DNA from: DAHUXD01 sp963736455
GTDB taxonomy: Bacteria; Acidobacteriota; Thermoanaerobaculia; UBA5066; Gp7-AA6
Reading direction: 5' to 3'
Length of the DNA: 64,000 nucleotides
Assembly: GCA_963736455.1 (NCBI GenBank)
Contig: CAVTON010000001.1
Coordinates: 2,852,001-2,916,000 of the forward strand
The notes under the pieces are model-generated. The model did not search any database and had not been told where the DNA came from. It saw only the letters and a program-made list of their open reading frames with translations. How positions within the stretch are numbered: the stretch's first letter is position 1; each line of letters starts with the position of its first letter. The translations under genes and the position numbers were made by a program. Positions 18,663-26,785 of the stretch are shown here, in pieces.

Positions 18663-19376
18663 GTGAACCTCTTCGTCGCGAACTGGAAGATGCACAAGAC
18701 CCGCGCACAGGCGCGGGCGTTTTCCGAGGAGCTCGGCCGGGAGATCGGTCCCGGCCTTCCGCGCGCCGAGCTCGTCCTCGCTCCGGCGTTTCCCCTGCTC
18801 GACGCCGCGCGCGACGAGCGCGGCCGCTGGTCGCTCGCGTGTCAGAACGTCGCCGCCGAGGCCGAGGGGGCGTACACCGGCGAGGTCTCGGCCGCCATGG
18901 CCGCCGACGCCGGCTGCCGTTACGCGATCGTCGGCCACTCGGAAAGGCGCCGGCTCTTCGGCGAGGGCGGTCCGATGCTCGCGAAGAAGATCGTCCGCTG
19001 CCGCGAGGCGGGCCTCGTCCCGATCTACTGCATCGGCGAGACCGCCGAGGAGCGCGACGCGGGGAAGACGGACGAGGTTCTCTCGGAGGAGCTCGAGGCG
19101 CTTCGCGACGATCCCCCGTCGGAGCCTCTCGTGGTCGCCTACGAGCCGATCTGGGCCATCGGGACCGGCCGGTCGGCTTCGGCCGCCGACTCCGGCGCGG
19201 CCTGCTCCCGCATCGGAGAGATTCTCTCCGGGCGCGGCGACCTGAGGCTGCTCTACGGGGGGTCGGTCACGGCCGAGAACGCCCGGGCGCTACTGGCCGC
19301 TCCGCGCGCCGACGGGTTTCTGATCGGCGGGGCGAGCCTTTCGGCCTCCTCCTTCGCCGCGATCGCCCGCGCTTGA
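18663..19376 (+). CDS. tpiA: Triosephosphate isomerase
   Basis: A 237-residue TIM barrel with catalytic Lys in VANWKMHKTRAQ, His in AIVGHSERRRLFGE and Glu in VAYEPIWAIGTGRSA. The phosphate-gripping loop LLYGGSVTAENA is intact. It interconverts DHAP and GAP. The GTG start has no obvious ribosome-binding site. A four-codon ORF (ATGCACCGGCCGTGA, 18652-18666) overlaps both the pgk stop and the tpiA GTG, which could couple translation. Confidence 0.97.
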   Translation: MNLFVANWKMHKTRAQARAFSEELGREIGPGLPRAELVLAPAFPLLDAARDERGRWSLACQNVAAEAEGAYTGEVSAAMAADAGCRYAIVGHSERRRLFGEGGPMLAKKIVRCREAGLVPIYCIGETAEERDAGKTDEVLSEELEALRDDPPSEPLVVAYEPIWAIGTGRSASAADSGAACSRIGEILSGRGDLRLLYGGSVTAENARALLAAPRADGFLIGGASLSASSFAAIARA

Positions 19377-19395
19377 CGCCCCCCGCCGCGCCGCG

Positions 19396-19401
19396 TAAAC
19401 T
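19396..19401 (+). promoter_or_regulatory. -10 element TAAACT of secG
   Basis: TAAACT in the 49-base gap after tpiA predicts a start near 19408. The short leader carries GGAGG before the secG GTG (19426), so this is a normal, non-leaderless promoter. Confidence 0.4.
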
Positions 19402-19425
19402 GCCCGCCCTTTTCGTGGAGGCCTC

Positions 19426-19845
19426 GTGTACGCCGTTCTGGTCACCGTCTACGTCATCGTTTGCTTCTTTCTGATCCTGGTGGTCCTGCTCCAGCAGGGC
19501 AAGGGTGCGGACATCGCCGGAGCCTTCGGGGGTGGATCGAGCCAGACCGCTTTCGGCGCCCGCGGCGCCACGACGTTTCTGCACAAGATGACGACGGGAG
19601 CCTTCATCGGCTTCGTCGTACTCTCGCTCCTGCTCGCGATCCTCGAAGCCCGTCCGAAGTCCTCGGTCATCTCGAAGTCTCTGCCGGCCGCGGCGGCGAA
19701 AAAAGCGCCGGCTTCCGCGCCGGCCTTGCCGCCTGCGGCCGCGGGGCAGAGCGCGCCGGGCCAGCCGGCCGCCGCGGCGCCTGTTCCGGCCGCGCCGGCG
19801 TCGGGAAGCTCGTCGAAGCCCCCGGGAAGTCCGGCCAAACCATAA
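19426..19845 (+). CDS. secG: Preprotein translocase subunit SecG
   Basis: A 139-residue SecG. Helix 1 (VLVTVYVIVCFFLILVVLLQ), the cytoplasmic loop with GKGADIAGAFGGGSSQTAFG, and helix 2 (TGAFIGFVVLSLLLAILEAR) match the family. The C-terminus is a long Ala/Pro-rich tail (residues ~90-139), an extension frequent in GC-rich genomes. SecG assists SecYE in export. GTG start with GGAGG at good spacing. The pgk-tpiA-secG order is common in bacteria. Confidence 0.96.
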   Translation: MYAVLVTVYVIVCFFLILVVLLQQGKGADIAGAFGGGSSQTAFGARGATTFLHKMTTGAFIGFVVLSLLLAILEARPKSSVISKSLPAAAAKKAPASAPALPPAAAGQSAPGQPAAAAPVPAAPASGSSSKPPGSPAKP

Positions 19846-19848
19846 AAT
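19843..19848 (+). promoter_or_regulatory. -10 element TAAAAT of tRNA-Leu
   Basis: TAAAAT overlaps the TAA stop codon of secG and ends 11 bases before the tRNA 5' end, giving a 5' leader of only a few bases. Confidence 0.5.
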
Positions 19849-19859
19849 CGTCCCCCCGT

Positions 19860-19944
<85 letters not shown>

Positions 19945-19948
19945 TTCT

Positions 19949-20130
19949 CGTCGCCTCCGCTTCCGTCGCCTTCGCTCGCTTCGGGATCTGCGCGCCCCAT
20001 GGGCGCGCACCGGCCGGCGGCTTTGCGCAAAGGCGCTCGACCGCCGGCCGGGTCGCCGACGCTCGCTGCGGCTCCCGCGGCGTGAGCCTCCACCCTCGCG
20101 CCGCTCGGGTGACTTCTCACGCCGCGAGCT
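19949..20130 (-). repeat. Structured dispersed repeat, copy B
   Basis: Second copy of the element, here reading left to right away from tRNA-Leu. The CGTCGCC end lies four bases after the tRNA 3' end and carries a small internal duplication of the CGTCGCC(T)TCGC(T) terminus. Hairpin 3: TGCGCGCCC/GGGCGCGCA. Hairpin 2: GGCCGGCGG (20012-20020) with CCGCCGGCC (20041-20049). Hairpin 1: GCGGCGTGAG (20077-20086) with CTCACGCCGC (20116-20125), inner CACCC/GGGTG. With the next repeat it fills the 302-base gap; no gene is seen. Confidence 0.9.
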
Positions 20131-20158
20131 TCACCGATAGTGCCGCGGGTCGAGTCTT

Positions 20159-20210
20159 ACGCCCTCGTCCCCCGAAGGGGGGAGAGGGTTGGGGTGAGGG
20201 GGAGAGCGTT
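20159..20210. repeat. GGGAGAGGGTTGGGGTGAGGG intergenic repeat
   Basis: The short hairpin CCCCCGAAGGGGG is followed by GGAGAGGGTTGGGGTGAGGG. It is the reverse complement of the opening of the repeat at 5940. It separates tRNA-Leu/repeat B from the convergent yidD and may help stop transcription. Confidence 0.55.
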
Positions 20211-20246
20211 CGCGCGAATCCGTCGTCTCACTGGCGGTGAGGGGGC

Positions 20247-20591
20247 CTATGGCACCGGGTCCGCGCCGCCCTTCGCCCAGGGATTGCACCGCAGCACGCG
20301 TCCCGCGGTGAGCGCGAATCCCTTCGGGAATCCGTAGCGCGAGATCGCCTCGCGCCCGTACTCCGAGCACGTCGGCTCGAAGCGGCAGTGCACGACGCCC
20401 GTCCGCGCAAGGACCGGCGACACCGTCGCCCGGTAGGCGTCGATCGACGCCAGAGCGATCCGCGCGCTCGCCTGTTCCGCCGCGGGCCTCAACGAGTCGC
20501 CCGCGGCGAAACCGATCACGGCCGCGAGGATCGGTCCGGCGAGGGACGCGCGGCGGCTAGTTCCGGTCGGCGCGCGAGAGTCGGCTGGCAT
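20247..20591 (-). CDS. yidD: Membrane protein insertion efficiency factor YidD
   Basis: A 114-residue YidD. The family core is unmistakable: IDAYRATVSPVL, the cysteine motif CRFEPTCSEYGREAISRYG and RVLRCNPWAKGGADPVP. The N-terminus has an amphipathic membrane-associating stretch. YidD assists YidC in membrane protein insertion. Here it is not next to rnpA/yidC as usual but follows a small membrane-protein gene. ATG 20591 overlaps that gene by 35 bases, so an internal GTG start cannot be excluded. Confidence 0.93.
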   Translation of the reverse strand: MPADSRAPTGTSRRASLAGPILAAVIGFAAGDSLRPAAEQASARIALASIDAYRATVSPVLARTGVVHCRFEPTCSEYGREAISRYGFPKGFALTAGRVLRCNPWAKGGADPVP

Positions 20592-20907
20592 AGGCGGAGA
20601 CGCCCGGGATGATGAGCCGCCGTCCGTGAAGGGCCGTCACGGCGGCGAGGACGACGATCGAGACGTAGAGCAGCGCGACGATCAGCGCGCCGACGGCGTA
20701 GAGGCATGTCACGGACGGCGCGAGGATGCCGACGAGCGTGGCCAGCAATCCGACGGAGGCGGCCGCGCCGAAGAGGGCGAGGCCGTTGCGGGCGTGCCAG
20801 CGCACTTCGCGATCGTGAGACGTGAAGAGGACGGGAAACCCGAGCAGCGGAAGGTACGCCAGGACGAGGAGGGCCGGACGCGTCGGGGAGAAACCCTCGG
20901 CGTTCAT
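20557..20907 (-). CDS. Small membrane protein, DUF4870-like
   Basis: A 116-residue protein with three or four hydrophobic segments: LLVLAYLPLLGFPVLFTS, GLALFGAAASVGLLATLVGI and AVGALIVALLYVSIVVLAAV. The stretch VRWHARNGLALFGAAAS matches the DUF4870 (Tic20-like) signature HARNGL. Function of the family is unknown. It is directly upstream of and overlaps yidD, implying co-translation. It follows the DUF4097 gene's convergent or codirectional end closely (33 bases). Confidence 0.75.
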   Translation of the reverse strand: MNAEGFSPTRPALLVLAYLPLLGFPVLFTSHDREVRWHARNGLALFGAAASVGLLATLVGILAPSVTCLYAVGALIVALLYVSIVVLAAVTALHGRRLIIPGVSAYASRLSRADRN

Positions 20908-20940
20908 GCCGGCGAGGATATCAGCGGGTCCGCGGGCCGG

Positions 20941-21714
20941 TCAGATCGCCTTGAGCCGGATCGTTCCGTTGACGGTCTCGCAGTGCAGGGGCTCGGTGCC
21001 GCCGTTGTAGCTGCCCCGCGCCTCCTTCGGGCCGAACTTGCCGTCGACCGGCATCTCGAAGCTTCCCTCGATGTGGCCGTTGACGGTCTCGAGGTCGTAG
21101 CTCACCGAGGACGTCTTGTCGAAGGCGACGTCGATCGAGCCGTTGACGGTCTCGATCCGCGTCTTGTGCAATGCCCCCGCGAAGGCCAGGCGCACCGAAC
21201 CGTTGACCGTCGTGGCGCTCGTGGGACCCGCGATCCCGGTGAGCTCGATCGAGCCGTTGACCGCGTCGCTCGAGATCGTACCCGCGAAGCCGCTCGCGAC
21301 GAGCTTGCCGTTGCACGTCTCGAACCGCACGTCGGTCCGGGCCGGAATCTGCAGCTCGTAGTCCACGTGCGCGCCCGAGGAACCGAAATCGAGGAAGCCA
21401 AAGAGGCGCCGACGCTTCGGGTTGACGGTCTCGACCTTGATCTCGTTGCCGAGCTTCTGGACGCGGATCTCGGTCAGACGCAGCGTCTCTTCCGCCCGCC
21501 CTCCCTCGGCCTTCTTGATCGCGTGCACCTTGAAATACGGCTTGTCCCAGGCGGTGGCCTGGATGTTTCCGTTGACGTTCTCGACGGAGATCTTGACGAT
21601 GCCCTCCATCGAGTAGGCTTTCTCGAAGACTTCCTGATCCGGCCCGCCGGCGCGCAGGGGTGCGGCCAGAACGAGGGCGAGCAGGGCAGCGGCGGCGCGG
21701 CGTCTGGTTTGCAT
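20941..21714 (-). CDS. Secreted DUF4097-type beta-helix protein with VNG repeats
   Basis: A 257-residue exported protein: signal peptide (AAAALLALVLAAPLRAGG) then a right-handed beta-repeat domain. The hexapeptide-like unit [ED]x-VNG-x-[IV] recurs six or more times (ENVNGNI, DAVNGSI, TTVNGSV, ETVNGSI, ETVNGHI, ETVNGTI), typical of DUF4097/adhesin-like proteins. Start ATG 21714 is preferred over the upstream 21759 because it begins the signal peptide and has GGAAGAG just before it. The role is unknown; these proteins are cell-surface or envelope-associated. Confidence 0.85.
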   Translation of the reverse strand: MQTRRRAAAALLALVLAAPLRAGGPDQEVFEKAYSMEGIVKISVENVNGNIQATAWDKPYFKVHAIKKAEGGRAEETLRLTEIRVQKLGNEIKVETVNPKRRRLFGFLDFGSSGAHVDYELQIPARTDVRFETCNGKLVASGFAGTISSDAVNGSIELTGIAGPTSATTVNGSVRLAFAGALHKTRIETVNGSIDVAFDKTSSVSYDLETVNGHIEGSFEMPVDGKFGPKEARGSYNGGTEPLHCETVNGTIRLKAI

Positions 21715-21797
21715 GTCTCTTCCGAGTCTTAACAACGGATCGCGTGGCAAAAGGTTCAAGGCCCGTTTCCGGAGGACGGGCGCCGGAACGGCATCCC

Positions 21798-22184
21798 CTA
21801 TGTTACCTGCAGGATACGGATTTTCGTGCGCCGGTCTGTCCTCCGGGGCTCGTTACGGAGCACGGGCCAGGCGTCGTAAACGTTCCAGAAAGGCACGATC
21901 AGGGGGAAGTTACGACGGATCGAGCCCCAGCGGCCGGGGAGGGCGCCGTCGGGCCGCCTCGCCTCCAGGGCCAGCCACCGTCGGGCGCGGCCTCCGCGGG
22001 CGTCCCGGAGCAGGAAGGCCGCGACGGCCGCCGTCCCCGCCGCCGCCCAGAGGGCCGGAATCGCTCCTCGCAGCCCGGGCAGAAACCGCCAGACGATACC
22101 GGTCAGGGCGAGGCCGGCGAGGTCGGCGGCCACGGCGCAGATGAGCACGTCGAGAAAGAGCGCGAGGAGTCGGGGTCGGCGCAT
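21798..22184 (-). CDS. RDD-family-like membrane protein
   Basis: A 128-residue protein with two clear membrane helices (LLALFLDVLICAVAADLAGL and ALWAAAGTAAVAAFLLRDAR). The order R-x-LA-x-F-x-D in helix 1 and RDARGGRARRWLALEARRPDG after helix 2 fits the RDD family, whose function is mostly unknown (some are transporters). The C-terminus is basic. Its ATG overlaps the -10 element of the divergent deaminase gene. Confidence 0.65.
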   Translation of the reverse strand: MRRPRLLALFLDVLICAVAADLAGLALTGIVWRFLPGLRGAIPALWAAAGTAAVAAFLLRDARGGRARRWLALEARRPDGALPGRWGSIRRNFPLIVPFWNVYDAWPVLRNEPRRTDRRTKIRILQVT

Positions 22185-22189
22185 ATAGT
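22184..22189 (+). promoter_or_regulatory. -10 element TATAGT of the deaminase gene
   Basis: TATAGT overlaps the start codon of the divergent RDD-like gene and predicts a leader of about 33 bases to GTG 22229. On the minus strand, CAGAAT (22210 to 22205) may serve the RDD-like gene. Confidence 0.4.
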
Positions 22190-22228
22190 GGCGGTGGTCC
22201 TGCGATTCTGAAGGTCGGGTGCCCGATT

Positions 22229-23245
22229 GTGAAGACCGAAAACGCCCTCGCCCTCGCCGACTGCCACCTCCACTTCGAAGGCTGCCTGCCGCCGCCCGAG
22301 ATCGCGCGCCTGGCCGCTCGAGCGGGCCACGGCTTCGCGGATCCCGCCGCCTTCGAGAAGGCGAGGGCGTCGGTCCGCGACTCGGCCGGATTCCTCGGGC
22401 TCTTCGCCGATTTGTGCCGTCTCTTCCGGCGGCCCGAGGACTACGTCGGCGCCGCGCTCGCCGTGGCCGGGGCGCTCGCCGACGACCGGGTGGACTACGC
22501 CGAGATCTATGTGTCGCCCGAGGTCTTCCGGCGCATCGGCCTCGATGCCGGGGCCTGTCTCGAGGCCATCGACGTCGGTTTCCGGGAAGCCCTCGAGACC
22601 CGCGGCGTTCTCTGTCGGATCCTGCTCGATGTCGTGCGGCAATGGGGCCCCGAGTCGGCGGACCGCGTGCTCGACCTGTACGAGTCCCGGCCGCTGCCGT
22701 CGATCGTCGGGTTCGGAATGGGCGGCGACGAGGCTTCGATCCCGGCGTCGGCGTTCGGCGGCGTCTATCTCCGCGCCCGGGCGCTCGGCTTGCGCACTTC
22801 GGTCCACGCCGGAGAGTGGTCGGGGCCGGACTCCGTTCGCGACGTTCTCGACGCGCTGCGTCCGGAGAGGCTCGATCACGGGATCGCCGCGGCGGCCGAT
22901 CCGCGACTGCTCGAACGGCTGGCCGAGGAGGGCACCATTCTCTGCGTCGCTCCGACCAGCAACGTGCAGACGCGCGCGGTCTCGGCCGCCGACGCTCATC
23001 CGCTGCGCCGGCTGCTCGAGGCGGGCGTCCACGTCACGCTCTCGGCCGATGATCCGGTGCTCTTCGGGACGACCACGCGGGGCGAGTACCGCTTCGCGAG
23101 GACGACGCTCGGCTTGACCGACGCCGAGCTTCGCGTCCTCGCTTCGAACGCGTGGCGCGCGGCATTCTGTCCGCACGACGAGAAGGAGCGCCGCCTCCAG
23201 GACTACGCGGACGAGAGCCGCGACGCCTCGGATCTCGGGAACTGA
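22229..23245 (+). CDS. Adenosine/adenine deaminase family metallohydrolase
   Basis: A 338-residue amidohydrolase-fold deaminase. Zinc ligands are in ADCHLHFEGCL, SVHAGEWSGP and TLSADDPVLFG, with the catalytic Glu in HAGEW, and LDHGIAAAADP supplies the remaining His. Members deaminate adenosine, adenine or 6-amino-6-deoxyfutalosine (menaquinone pathway); the sequence alone does not settle which. GTG start. It is convergent with bshA, only 16 bases separating the stops, and no menaquinone gene is adjacent. Confidence 0.88.
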   Translation: MKTENALALADCHLHFEGCLPPPEIARLAARAGHGFADPAAFEKARASVRDSAGFLGLFADLCRLFRRPEDYVGAALAVAGALADDRVDYAEIYVSPEVFRRIGLDAGACLEAIDVGFREALETRGVLCRILLDVVRQWGPESADRVLDLYESRPLPSIVGFGMGGDEASIPASAFGGVYLRARALGLRTSVHAGEWSGPDSVRDVLDALRPERLDHGIAAAADPRLLERLAEEGTILCVAPTSNVQTRAVSAADAHPLRRLLEAGVHVTLSADDPVLFGTTTRGEYRFARTTLGLTDAELRVLASNAWRAAFCPHDEKERRLQDYADESRDASDLGN

Positions 23246-23261
23246 CCGAGGAGCGCCGGGC

Positions 23262-24389
23262 TCAGGACGCGAGCGTGGCTTCGTACAGCTCGCGGTAACG
23301 GGTCACGAGCGCGTCCGTCGGAAACTCGCGTTCGGCGCGGAGGCGGCAGTCGGCGGAGAAGCGCGTCCACAGCTCGGGGTTTTCGAGAAGCTCGAGCGCG
23401 CCGCGCGCCATCCCGTCCACGTCGCCGACGGGCCGCAGGAATCCCTGGCGCCCGTCCTCGACGACTTCGGGCAGCCCGCCGGCCGAAGTCCCGATGACCG
23501 GGACGCCGCAGGCCATGGCCTCGAGCGCCGCCAGCCCGAAGGATTCGGCGTCCGACGGCAGGAGCATGAGGCGCGCCGCCGGCAGGATCGTCTCGATCGC
23601 CGCGACGTTGCCGAGAAAGACGGTGCGATCCTCGAATCCCCCCTCGCGCGCGAGACGCTCGGCGAGGGAACGGTCGGGCCCGTCGCCGACGAGGAGGAGC
23701 CGCGCCGGGATCCTCTGCCGGACCCGGTCGAAGACGGCGAGAACGTCGCGGATCCGCTTGACCGGCCGGAAATTCGAGACGTGGACGATGAGGGACTCCC
23801 CGGGGCGGGCCAGCGAGCGCGCGAAGGGCGAGGCGCCGTCCGGCCGGTAGAGACGGGCGTCCACGAAGTTCGGAAGGACCTCGATCGGGCGCTGCACGCC
23901 GAACTCCCGGACCGTCACGTCCCTCAGGTACTGGGACACGGCGGTGACGGCGTCGCTCTTCTCGATTCCCCAGCGGGTGATCGGCAGGTACGACCGGTCC
24001 ATGCCCACGATCGTGACGTCGGTGCCGTGCAGCGTCGTGACGACTTTGAGCCGGACGCCGTTGCCGTTGCCCATTTCTCGGGCCAGGATCGCCGAGATGG
24101 CGTGGGGCAGTGCGTAGTGGACGTGGAGCAGGTCGAGCTTCGCCCTCGCCGCGACCTCCGCCATCTTCGTCGCGAGCGCCAGCGTGTACGGAGGCGAGAC
24201 GAAGAGCGGGTAGGACGGCGCGATGACCTCGTGGAAGTGGACGCGCTCCCGCGGAAGCTCGAGCCGCGAAGGAAGCGCATAGGAGATGAAGTGCACCTCG
24301 TCGCCGCGCGCGGCCAGCGCAACGCCGAGCTCGGTCGCGACGACGCCCGATCCGCCGAAGGTGGGATAGCAGGTGATGCCGATCTTCAC
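23262..24389 (-). CDS. bshA: N-acetyl-alpha-D-glucosaminyl L-malate synthase
   Basis: A 375-residue GT4 glycosyltransferase with the BshA-specific N-terminus KIGITCYPTFGGSGVVATEL and the motifs LHVHYALPHAISA, TTLHGTDVTIVG and SDAVTAVSQYLRDVT. It joins UDP-GlcNAc and L-malate in the first step of bacillithiol synthesis. GTG 24389 has GGAG seven bases upstream. A 139-base repeat-rich gap separates it from bshB1, so it may need its own promoter. Confidence 0.96.
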   Translation of the reverse strand: MKIGITCYPTFGGSGVVATELGVALAARGDEVHFISYALPSRLELPRERVHFHEVIAPSYPLFVSPPYTLALATKMAEVAARAKLDLLHVHYALPHAISAILAREMGNGNGVRLKVVTTLHGTDVTIVGMDRSYLPITRWGIEKSDAVTAVSQYLRDVTVREFGVQRPIEVLPNFVDARLYRPDGASPFARSLARPGESLIVHVSNFRPVKRIRDVLAVFDRVRQRIPARLLLVGDGPDRSLAERLAREGGFEDRTVFLGNVAAIETILPAARLMLLPSDAESFGLAALEAMACGVPVIGTSAGGLPEVVEDGRQGFLRPVGDVDGMARGALELLENPELWTRFSADCRLRAEREFPTDALVTRYRELYEATLAS

Positions 24390-24399
24390 CTGCGCGCTC

Positions 24400-24520
24400 C
24401 CTCTCCGGGAGCGGGGGAGCGCGAGGGGTTTCCCCTCGCTCCATGGAGGGCCGGCCGCGGCCGAAGGCCGCGTCCCGCGAAGCGAGCGGCCGGATGGTGT
24501 GAGGGGCGTCCGATCGCCAC
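24400..24520. repeat. Repeat-rich spacer between bshB1 and bshA
   Basis: This spacer holds several palindromic GC stretches: CTCCCTCTCCGGGAGCGGGGGAG, and a pair of complementary arms around GGCCGGCCGCGG and GCGGCCGG, ending GTGTGAGGGG. It resembles the CTCTCCC/GGGGTGAGGG repeats at 5940 and 20159. It interrupts an otherwise tightly packed operon. No ORF is credible here. Confidence 0.45.
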
Positions 24521-24528
24521 GATCCTCC

Positions 24529-25251
24529 TCAGAACCCCGGCTCCATTCCCGCGAAGGCCTGCACCAGGTCGTCGACGCGCGGCGGACGGCGCGACAGGAA
24601 GCCCTCTCCGAATTCGACGCCGATGAGCGCCCCGTGCTGCCGGGCCCGCGCCTCGACCATGTCGAGGAAGTCGCGCTGGGAGAGGATCGTCTGCGGCTCG
24701 GTCGATTCCGGCGTGTGAAACTGGCTCTCGAACGCGCGCATCGCGGAGCGGCGGAGCTCGATGTAGGGCGTCACGTCCACGACGAACTCGGGAGGCTTCG
24801 GGTCGAACGTCGAGAAGTAGACGGTCTGCTGCGGGCGGTGAGCCGGGTGCGCCGTCTCGAGCTTTCTGAGCCCCGCGTAGTAGGCCGCGTCCGTCACGAG
24901 CTGGCCGGCGCGGCGGTGATCGGGGTGGCGGTCGTCGGGATACGGCGCCAGGACGACGCGCGGCTTCTCGCGCCGGATGACCTCGATGACCTTCAGCTCC
25001 GACTCGCGGCCGAGGCGGAGGCCGCCGTCGCCGAGGTCGAGCGACTCCCGGAAGTCGGCGCCGAGGATCTCGGCGGCCCGCCGCGCTTCCTTCGCGCGGA
25101 TCTCCGCCGAGCCGCGCGTTCCCATCTCGCCGCGCGTCAGGTCGATGACGGCGAACCGGTACCCGGCCGCCTTCATCCGCGCCAGCGTGCCTCCGCAGGT
25201 CAGCTCGACGTCGTCCGGATGCGCGGAGATCGCGAGGACGTCAACCGGCAT
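24529..25251 (-). CDS. bshB1: Bacillithiol biosynthesis deacetylase
   Basis: A 240-residue zinc-dependent PIG-L/LmbE deacetylase. Metal ligands lie in ISAHPDDVELTCGGTL and DRHPDHRRAGQLV; the LTRGEMGTRGSAEIRAKEARRAAEILG stretch is typical of BshB1. It removes the acetyl group from GlcNAc-malate. The start at 25251 has GAGGAGGAA at ideal spacing; an upstream in-frame ATG at 25293 is rejected. It overlaps bshC by 11 bases. Confidence 0.95.
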   Translation of the reverse strand: MPVDVLAISAHPDDVELTCGGTLARMKAAGYRFAVIDLTRGEMGTRGSAEIRAKEARRAAEILGADFRESLDLGDGGLRLGRESELKVIEVIRREKPRVVLAPYPDDRHPDHRRAGQLVTDAAYYAGLRKLETAHPAHRPQQTVYFSTFDPKPPEFVVDVTPYIELRRSAMRAFESQFHTPESTEPQTILSQRDFLDMVEARARQHGALIGVEFGEGFLSRRPPRVDDLVQAFAGMEPGF

Positions 25252-26785
25252 GCGATTCCTCCTCGCCTTCCCCGAGGTCCACGAGCGCGACACCCTCGGT
25301 CGAATGCCCGGCGGCGGCGCGAAGACGATCGACCACGGGCCGGCCCCAGGCGAGCATCCACGTGAGCGGCGGGTAGACCCGCTCCGCCGGGATTCCGTCG
25401 GGCATCAGGGCGCGGGAGAGGCGCGCGCGGCGGTTCGACGCCACGTCCTCCTTGCGGCTCGCGGCCTTGCGGGCCCGCTCGGCGAGCTGGTCGAACTGGT
25501 ACGCGATCTTCTTGCCCGCGGTCTCGAGCGCGCCCGTGAGGGACCCGTCGAGCGCCTCGAGGGGCGGGGCGAGCTTCGCCAGGCTCGCCGCGGTCGCCTC
25601 GGCGGCGCGCGCGACGGCGTCGGCTTCGGGAACGGGACGAGCCTCATCGGCCGAGGGAGCGGCGAGCAGGTCGTCGTCTCCGACGCCGAGCTGTTCCGCC
25701 AGCCGGCGCTCCGCCGGCCCGCGCAGCACGACATGCGTGCGGGGAAAGAGCACCGGCGGCGTGACGTCGAAGAGCTCGTAGAGCGGCAGGCTCTGCGCGT
25801 GGTACGCGATCTCCGCCGCCCCGAGGACGCTGGCCGCCATGGGGAAGAGATACGACTTCAGGACCGGGCGGGTTATGACGTCGGCCGAAGGCCACGCCTC
25901 GCCCGCCTGGACGCGCCGGCCCGCCTCGGCCGCGTCGTCCACGCGCCGGCGGCCGTCGCCGTCGATCGTGAAGAAGGAAAAACCATCGGGCAGGGGAGCG
26001 GGCACGGGGCGGCCCGAGTCCCGGAGCGCCTTTTCCGTCGCGGCGAGGGCGGCGCCGAGCGCCTGCGACCTCTGCGCGGCATCGAGAAAGAGCGCGGCCG
26101 TGGCCGAGCGGAGCCGCTCGTCCAGCGGATCGAGAACGAGCAGGGGATCCGGGTCCACGAGATCGAGGAGGGTCTCGATGAACGCTTCGCCGTAGGACGT
26201 CTTCGGAGCGCTCCGTGCCGCAAACGCCTGGAGGAGGCTTTCGCCGTCTTCGTCCCGAACGTCGGGGCGAAAGGCGTCGACGATGCCGCGCACGGCCTCG
26301 GGAATCGGCAGCCGTCCGACCGGCTGGCGGTTCTGGCGGTCGGCGCCCTCGAGGACGAGCACCTCGGGCCCGTCGGGCGTGGGCCGCGCAGTGCGCGCGA
26401 TTTCCTGGAGGTCGTGATCGTCGGTCAGCGCCCAGAAGACCGGGACCGCGGAAACGCCCCGCTTCGAGATCTCCCGGGCGAGATGAATCGCGTCGAGAGC
26501 CTTCATCAGCGTGAAGAGGGGGCCCGTGAAGAGGCCTACCTGGTGGCCGGCGGAAACCGCGACGGCCCGGCCTTCGGCGAGGTCGGCCGCCATCTTCTGC
26601 GCCGCGCCGCCCCGGCATCGGAACGCCGCAGCCGGCACGCGCGTCTTCCGGCCCGCGGCGAGCAGCGCGCGGCCGCGCTCGGCGGCGGCGTCGAGGGTCG
26701 GCCGGTCGGGGTAGAGCTCGGGGTTGCCCTCGAGGAACTCGAGGAACAGCGGCGAGAGGCCCGGATACTTCGCGTACGGAATCAC
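25241..26785 (-). CDS. bshC: Bacillithiol biosynthesis cysteine-adding enzyme
   Basis: A 514-residue BshC. Family signatures are VAVSAGHQVGLFTGPLFTLM, VPVFWALTDDHDLQEIA, VITRPVLKSYLFPMAASVLG and ERVYPPLTWMLAWG, with a predicted coiled coil near residues 420-460. It adds cysteine to GlcN-malate to finish bacillithiol. GTG 26785 follows GGAGA by seven bases and overlaps the methyltransferase stop (GTGA). Operon order: methyltransferase, bshC, bshB1, then bshA. Confidence 0.95.
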   Translation of the reverse strand: MIPYAKYPGLSPLFLEFLEGNPELYPDRPTLDAAAERGRALLAAGRKTRVPAAAFRCRGGAAQKMAADLAEGRAVAVSAGHQVGLFTGPLFTLMKALDAIHLAREISKRGVSAVPVFWALTDDHDLQEIARTARPTPDGPEVLVLEGADRQNRQPVGRLPIPEAVRGIVDAFRPDVRDEDGESLLQAFAARSAPKTSYGEAFIETLLDLVDPDPLLVLDPLDERLRSATAALFLDAAQRSQALGAALAATEKALRDSGRPVPAPLPDGFSFFTIDGDGRRRVDDAAEAGRRVQAGEAWPSADVITRPVLKSYLFPMAASVLGAAEIAYHAQSLPLYELFDVTPPVLFPRTHVVLRGPAERRLAEQLGVGDDDLLAAPSADEARPVPEADAVARAAEATAASLAKLAPPLEALDGSLTGALETAGKKIAYQFDQLAERARKAASRKEDVASNRRARLSRALMPDGIPAERVYPPLTWMLAWGRPVVDRLRAAAGHSTEGVALVDLGEGEEESHAG

